This document shows positions 7,704 to 8,488 of a stretch of 8,488 nt of DNA, piece by piece. Source of the stretch: a bacterium (GTDB lineage Bacteria; Calditrichota; Calditrichia; RBG-13-44-9; J042); the NCBI GenBank assembly GCA_015494485.1, contig WGBF01000320.1, positions 1 through 8,488 on the forward strand, given 5' to 3'. The translations under genes were made by a program, and so were the position numbers. The notes under the pieces were generated by a model. It was not told the DNA's origin and searched no databases. It saw only the letters and a list, made by a program, of their open reading frames with translations. Position 1 is the stretch's first letter. The number at the start of each line of letters is the position of its first letter.

Positions 7704-7921
7704 ATGAAAGACAATACTAAGATTTTAAAACTTGTGCTACAACAAGTTAAGCAAATTTTAGAAAAAATGCTACACGAGGTTATCTCTATGCTATCTTAAG
7801 CGAAATGGATGAGCGTTTCATGACCCGACGATTAAAGAATTGGGAGTTTTATTACTCCATTTATCTGGAACAGAAAAAGAAGAAAACGGGCCATAGGAGG
7901 ATGCAGACACAATTAACTTGA
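7704..7921 (+). pseudogene. Transposase relic: start fragment plus out-of-frame tail
   Basis: An ATG at 7704 sits seven bases after a strong AGGAGGT Shine-Dalgarno sequence and opens a 31-codon frame (M-K-D-N-T-K-I-L-K-L...) that stops at TAA 7797-7799. In another frame, about 7766-7921, the translation contains S-E-M-D-E-R-F-M-T-R-R-L-K-N-W-E-F-Y-Y and ends M-Q-T-Q-L-T before TGA. The basic R-R-L-K-N-W-E-F-Y-Y segment and the end inside the inverted repeat resemble the C-terminus of a Mutator/IS256-type transposase. The catalytic DDE core would lie in the missing middle, so this cannot be functional. The fusion point seems to lie near the A-rich run at 7761-7767. The family call rests on resemblance by eye. 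Confidence 0.45.
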
Positions 7922-7994
7922 TACAACCAGTAATTGTCTCAAGGGATTTTTCATAGGGGAACCCAGTAAAAACTTTATTCGAATATTAAATGCA

Positions 7995-8043
7995 CTGGTT
8001 CACCCCAGAGTGGAATATTCCACCCCGGGGGAACCGGATTTTT
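7995..8043. terminator. Probable intrinsic terminator between convergent genes
   Basis: The outer arms CTGGTTCACCCC (7995-8006) and GGGGGAACCGG (8027-8037) pair with a single bulge and one G-T type mismatch. They enclose a perfect 14-base palindrome, GTGGAATATTCCAC (8010-8023). Five Ts follow on the plus strand (8039-8043). The structure begins about ten bases beyond the stop of the minus-strand gene, so it could end transcription from both sides. On the minus strand it lacks an adjacent strong T run. The relic element now lies between it and the end of the giant gene. Confidence 0.55.
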
Positions 8044-8047
8044 AATC

Positions 8048-8488
8048 CTATTTTGCAAGTAACATTTTCTTCACAAGCCGTTGTTGACCGGTTTTCATTT
8101 CATAAATATATATACCACTGGCAACAGAGATTCCGGCGGCATTAGTGCCATCCCACTGTACCTGATGATAACCGGCGGGCAGGTGCTTGTTCACCAGTGT
8201 GGTTACTTGTTCACCAGTTGGAGAGTAAATGGTTAAGGTTACTTTACTGTCCTCTGGCAAGCCAAAGCGTATGGTGGTTACCGGATTAAACGGGTTCGGG
8301 TAGTTGTCGTACAAAATGAGTTTATCTGGCACTGCTCGTAAATTTTCTGATTCTTCTATTTTAGACACTACAGAAGGTTGCCCTCCTACTGTAACCGAAT
8401 GAATATCCGTAGCCGTATTGCCATCGGAGTCAGTGACTTCGCATTTAAGAGAAAAATTCCAGGGATGCCCCCGCTGGATGGTTTGTTG
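8048..8488 (-). CDS. Secreted protein with C-terminal type IX secretion sorting domain (5' partial)
   Basis: The minus-strand frame is open from the window edge at 8488 to the TAG at 8050-8048, giving 146 visible residues; the start lies outside. A GTG at 8368 is internal, because the upstream sequence continues as an Ig-like end (C-E-V-T-D-S-D-G-N-T-A-T-D, then S-V-T-V-G-G). A short linker follows, then a roughly 85-residue C-terminal domain with D-N-Y-P-N-P-F-N-P-V-T-T-I-R-F, L-T-I-Y-S-P-T-G-E-Q-V, A-G-Y-H-Q-V-Q-W-D-G-T-N, V-A-S-G-I-Y-I-Y and K-K-M-L-L-A-K at the very end. This is the type A Por/T9SS sorting domain, which directs export across the outer membrane and is normally removed or anchored at the surface. 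The protein's main activity is in the unseen N-terminal part. Confidence 0.92.
   Translation of the reverse strand, partial: QQTIQRGHPWNFSLKCEVTDSDGNTATDIHSVTVGGQPSVVSKIEESENLRAVPDKLILYDNYPNPFNPVTTIRFGLPEDSKVTLTIYSPTGEQVTTLVNKHLPAGYHQVQWDGTNAAGISVASGIYIYEMKTGQQRLVKKMLLAK

Larger units (their letters stand above)
7608..7927. mobile_element. Internally deleted insertion-sequence remnant (MITE-like), tentatively IS256/Mutator-type
   Basis: The ends form an imperfect inverted repeat: 7608-7631 pairs with 7904-7927 at 18 of 24 positions by eye. The core TTAATTGTNTCTG matches at 12 of 13 positions. Between them lie a Shine-Dalgarno-preceded start fragment and an out-of-frame tail whose stop codon falls inside the right repeat. 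A transposase end running into the terminal repeat is a familiar trait of IS256-family elements. The roughly 320 bp length is far below a complete IS of this type (about 1.3 kb), so most of the gene is missing. No convincing target-site duplication is visible at these boundaries. The family assignment is tentative. Confidence 0.6.

Noticed and set aside
7579..8047. tRNA, other RNA gene or CRISPR array in the intergenic stretch
   Set aside because: No cloverleaf, regularly spaced repeats or known RNA motif is visible; the repeats present are explained by the element ends and hairpins.
8366..8368. GTG as the start of the T9SS-tail protein
   Set aside because: The frame stays open to the window edge and reads as the end of an Ig-like domain, so this codon is an internal valine.

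Overview
The window is almost filled by one open reading frame on the plus strand (1-7578). It enters from outside the window, so the gene's true start is not visible, and it encodes more than 2,500 residues. The visible modules, in order, are: glycosyltransferase family 2 (GT2, first half cut off), class I methyltransferase, sulfotransferase-like P-loop domain, four TPR-like units, zinc-ribbon plus a second methyltransferase, a Lys/Arg-rich linker, a second GT2, two tandem GT9 (heptosyltransferase-like) domains, and a long C-terminal TPR array. I read it as a single-chain machine that builds and decorates a surface glycan or glycosylates proteins. The chemistry classes come from motifs. The actual sugars and acceptor are unknown.

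The gene-free stretch 7579-8047 separates the giant gene from a convergent one. It holds a roughly 320 bp element (7608-7927) with imperfect terminal inverted repeats. Inside are a short start fragment and a tail fragment that look like the two ends of a transposase reading frame, probably of the IS256/Mutator type, joined by a large internal deletion. A hairpin covers the Shine-Dalgarno sequence of that relic. Downstream, at 7995-8043, is a G/C-rich hairpin followed by five Ts, probably the terminator between the two convergent genes.

On the minus strand (8488-8048) is the end of a secreted protein: the last strands of an Ig-like domain, a short linker, and a C-terminal type IX secretion (Por) sorting domain with the Asn-Tyr-Pro-Asn-Pro-Phe-Asn-Pro motif. 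That motif style is characteristic of the FCB superphylum, particularly Calditrichota, Ignavibacteriota, KSB1 or Marinimicrobia-like lineages. The moderate G+C and the giant modular glycosyltransferase fit such an organism, but the exact phylum cannot be fixed from this window.

The two genes point toward each other, so they are not an operon. Both nevertheless concern the cell exterior: one probably makes or modifies glycans, the other is exported across the outer membrane.
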